Made by a program: the position numbers and the translations under genes. 64,000 bases of DNA from Candidatus Dependentiae bacterium (GTDB taxonomy: Bacteria > Babelota > Babeliae > Babelales > UBA12411). Position 1 is the stretch's first letter, and each line of letters starts with the position of its first letter. The notes under the pieces were generated by a model. The model did no database searches and had not been told where the DNA came from. It saw nothing but the letters and a program-made list of their open reading frames with translations. Positions 63,185 through 64,000 of the stretch are shown piece after piece. The stretch is from contig DOJW01000007.1 in assembly GCA_003511165.1 (NCBI GenBank), positions 62,001-126,000 of the forward strand, read 5' to 3'.

Positions 63185-64000
63185 ATGATTAAACTTGGAA
63201 TTATTGGATTGGGGCACATGGGAGGATTTCATCTTTCCGCATCTAGCTCTATTATTGGGGTACAGATTATCGGAATCGCAGACCCGTCAGAATCAAATTG
63301 GGAAAAAGTAAAAAATCCCAAAATTATAAAAACAAAAAATTATAACGATTGGTTAGGACAAGTTGATGGTGTAATCATCGCAACTCCTACCAAATTTCAC
63401 TATGAAATAGCAAAAGACTGCCTTTCAAAGGGCAAACACGTTTTGATCGAAAAGCCTTTAACAAAAAACATCGAAGAAGCAATTGAGCTTTTTGAAATTG
63501 CTAAAAAAAACAAATTAACACTGCACATTGGACACGTAGAAAGATTCAATGCAGCAGTCCAAGAACTAAAAAAAGTTGTTAGTGAACCCTATCTCATCGA
63601 ATCTCATCGAATTGGACCCTTCACTGCAAGACCTAAAGATGATTCCGTAATTTTAGATTTAATGATTCACGATCTTGATATAATTTTAAATTTGGTTGGT
63701 TCAGAAGTAAAAGAAATTAACAACATAGGATCCAAAGTTGCAACACAAATGGGTGACATAGCCGTAGTACAAATCAAATTTGAAAATGGTGTACTTGCAA
63801 ATTTAACATCCAGTCGAATATCTCAGATAAAAAAGCGTACAATGTCAATTCATCAAAAAGATGCTTTTATTCAGTTAGATTTCACAACTCAGGATATCAA
63901 TATTTATAAATGCGCTACCGACAGCTCAAATGTGGATGAAAAAGGCAAAGAATTAAAATATAAACAAGAAGGAATTATTGAACGCCTTTTTGTTTACAAA
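63185..64000 (+). CDS. Gfo/Idh/MocA-family oxidoreductase (3' end outside window; GnnA-like by context)
   Basis: An open frame of 272 codons that runs off the window. LGIIGLGHMGGFHLSAS is the nucleotide-binding start, followed by VLIEKPLTK (EKP motif) and DLMIHDLDIIL. These fit NAD(P)-dependent sugar oxidoreductases. Its place right after lpxA resembles gnnA, which makes UDP-3-keto-GlcNAc for 3-amino lipid A in some bacteria. The context call is inference; the partner aminotransferase GnnB would be expected just downstream. Confidence 0.85.
   Translation, partial: MIKLGIIGLGHMGGFHLSASSSIIGVQIIGIADPSESNWEKVKNPKIIKTKNYNDWLGQVDGVIIATPTKFHYEIAKDCLSKGKHVLIEKPLTKNIEEAIELFEIAKKNKLTLHIGHVERFNAAVQELKKVVSEPYLIESHRIGPFTARPKDDSVILDLMIHDLDIILNLVGSEVKEINNIGSKVATQMGDIAVVQIKFENGVLANLTSSRISQIKKRTMSIHQKDAFIQLDFTTQDINIYKCATDSSNVDEKGKELKYKQEGIIERLFVYK

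Noticed and set aside
1..64000. CRISPR arrays, rRNA operons, insertion sequences with transposases
   Set aside because: No regularly spaced repeats, rRNA stretches or transposase frames were seen anywhere in the window.

Overview
The window reads as a chromosome piece from an AT-rich, Gram-negative, host-dependent bacterium. Gram-negative signs are lpxA, an LptF/LptG-type permease, an apolipoprotein N-acyltransferase and many signal peptides or lipoboxes. Host dependence is suggested by the near absence of biosynthetic genes, many large secreted proteins of unknown function, and secreted peptidase-like and kinase-like proteins. The combination is most consistent with candidate phylum Dependentiae (TM6, Babeliae). 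That placement is inference from gene content; no rRNA gene is present to confirm it.

Layout. 0-6 kb: the end of ileS, a large secreted low-complexity protein, three overlapping pseudopilin-like genes and an Lnt-like gene. 6-8.5 kb: rplI-dnaB-ruvC. 8.4-12.2 kb: an accessory island punctuated by three copies of the ruvC 3' end (one intact, two decayed), carrying a small secreted protein, an APC permease with a possible attenuator, and a secreted repeat protein whose frame breaks at a C7 tract. 12.5-15 kb: recF and dnaN on the minus strand, with a candidate small RNA beyond recF. 15-21.5 kb: two secreted or anchored unknowns, an Ogg2-type DNA glycosylase, a Xer recombinase and ProRS. 21.6-25 kb: a two-gene operon encoding a pentameric ligand-gated ion channel-like protein and a membrane-anchored periplasmic binding protein that also carries a decayed phosphatase-like domain. 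25-37 kb: gmk, a DMT transporter, an LptF-like permease, ymdB, rny, zapA, rplT-rpmI-infC, recA, a PpiD-like chaperone, and carD-miaA. 37-40 kb: two flippase-like membrane proteins. 40-41 kb: a long non-coding stretch with palindromes and a C-rich patch, then dnaK. 42.9-56.2 kb: an effector-like block on the minus strand (a secreted PEP-synthase-like protein, two caspase-fold-like paralogues and a secreted M3 peptidase), three of whose genes sit behind a repeated terminator-promoter cassette. 56-64 kb: small envelope genes, dnaA, a lipoprotein, rsmH, spoVG, tRNA-Gln, lpxA and a Gfo/Idh oxidoreductase cut by the window end.

The housekeeping set covers replication (dnaA, dnaB, dnaN), recombination and repair (recF, recA, ruvC, xer, ogg2), translation and RNA turnover. 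The accessory part is mainly about the cell envelope and the host interface. The strongest candidates for undescribed biology are the channel/binding-protein operon, the ruvC-tail island, the GHG...TC secreted paralogues with their shared promoter cassette, and the secreted dikinase-like protein. Functions given for these are inferred from motifs read by eye; no database search was possible.
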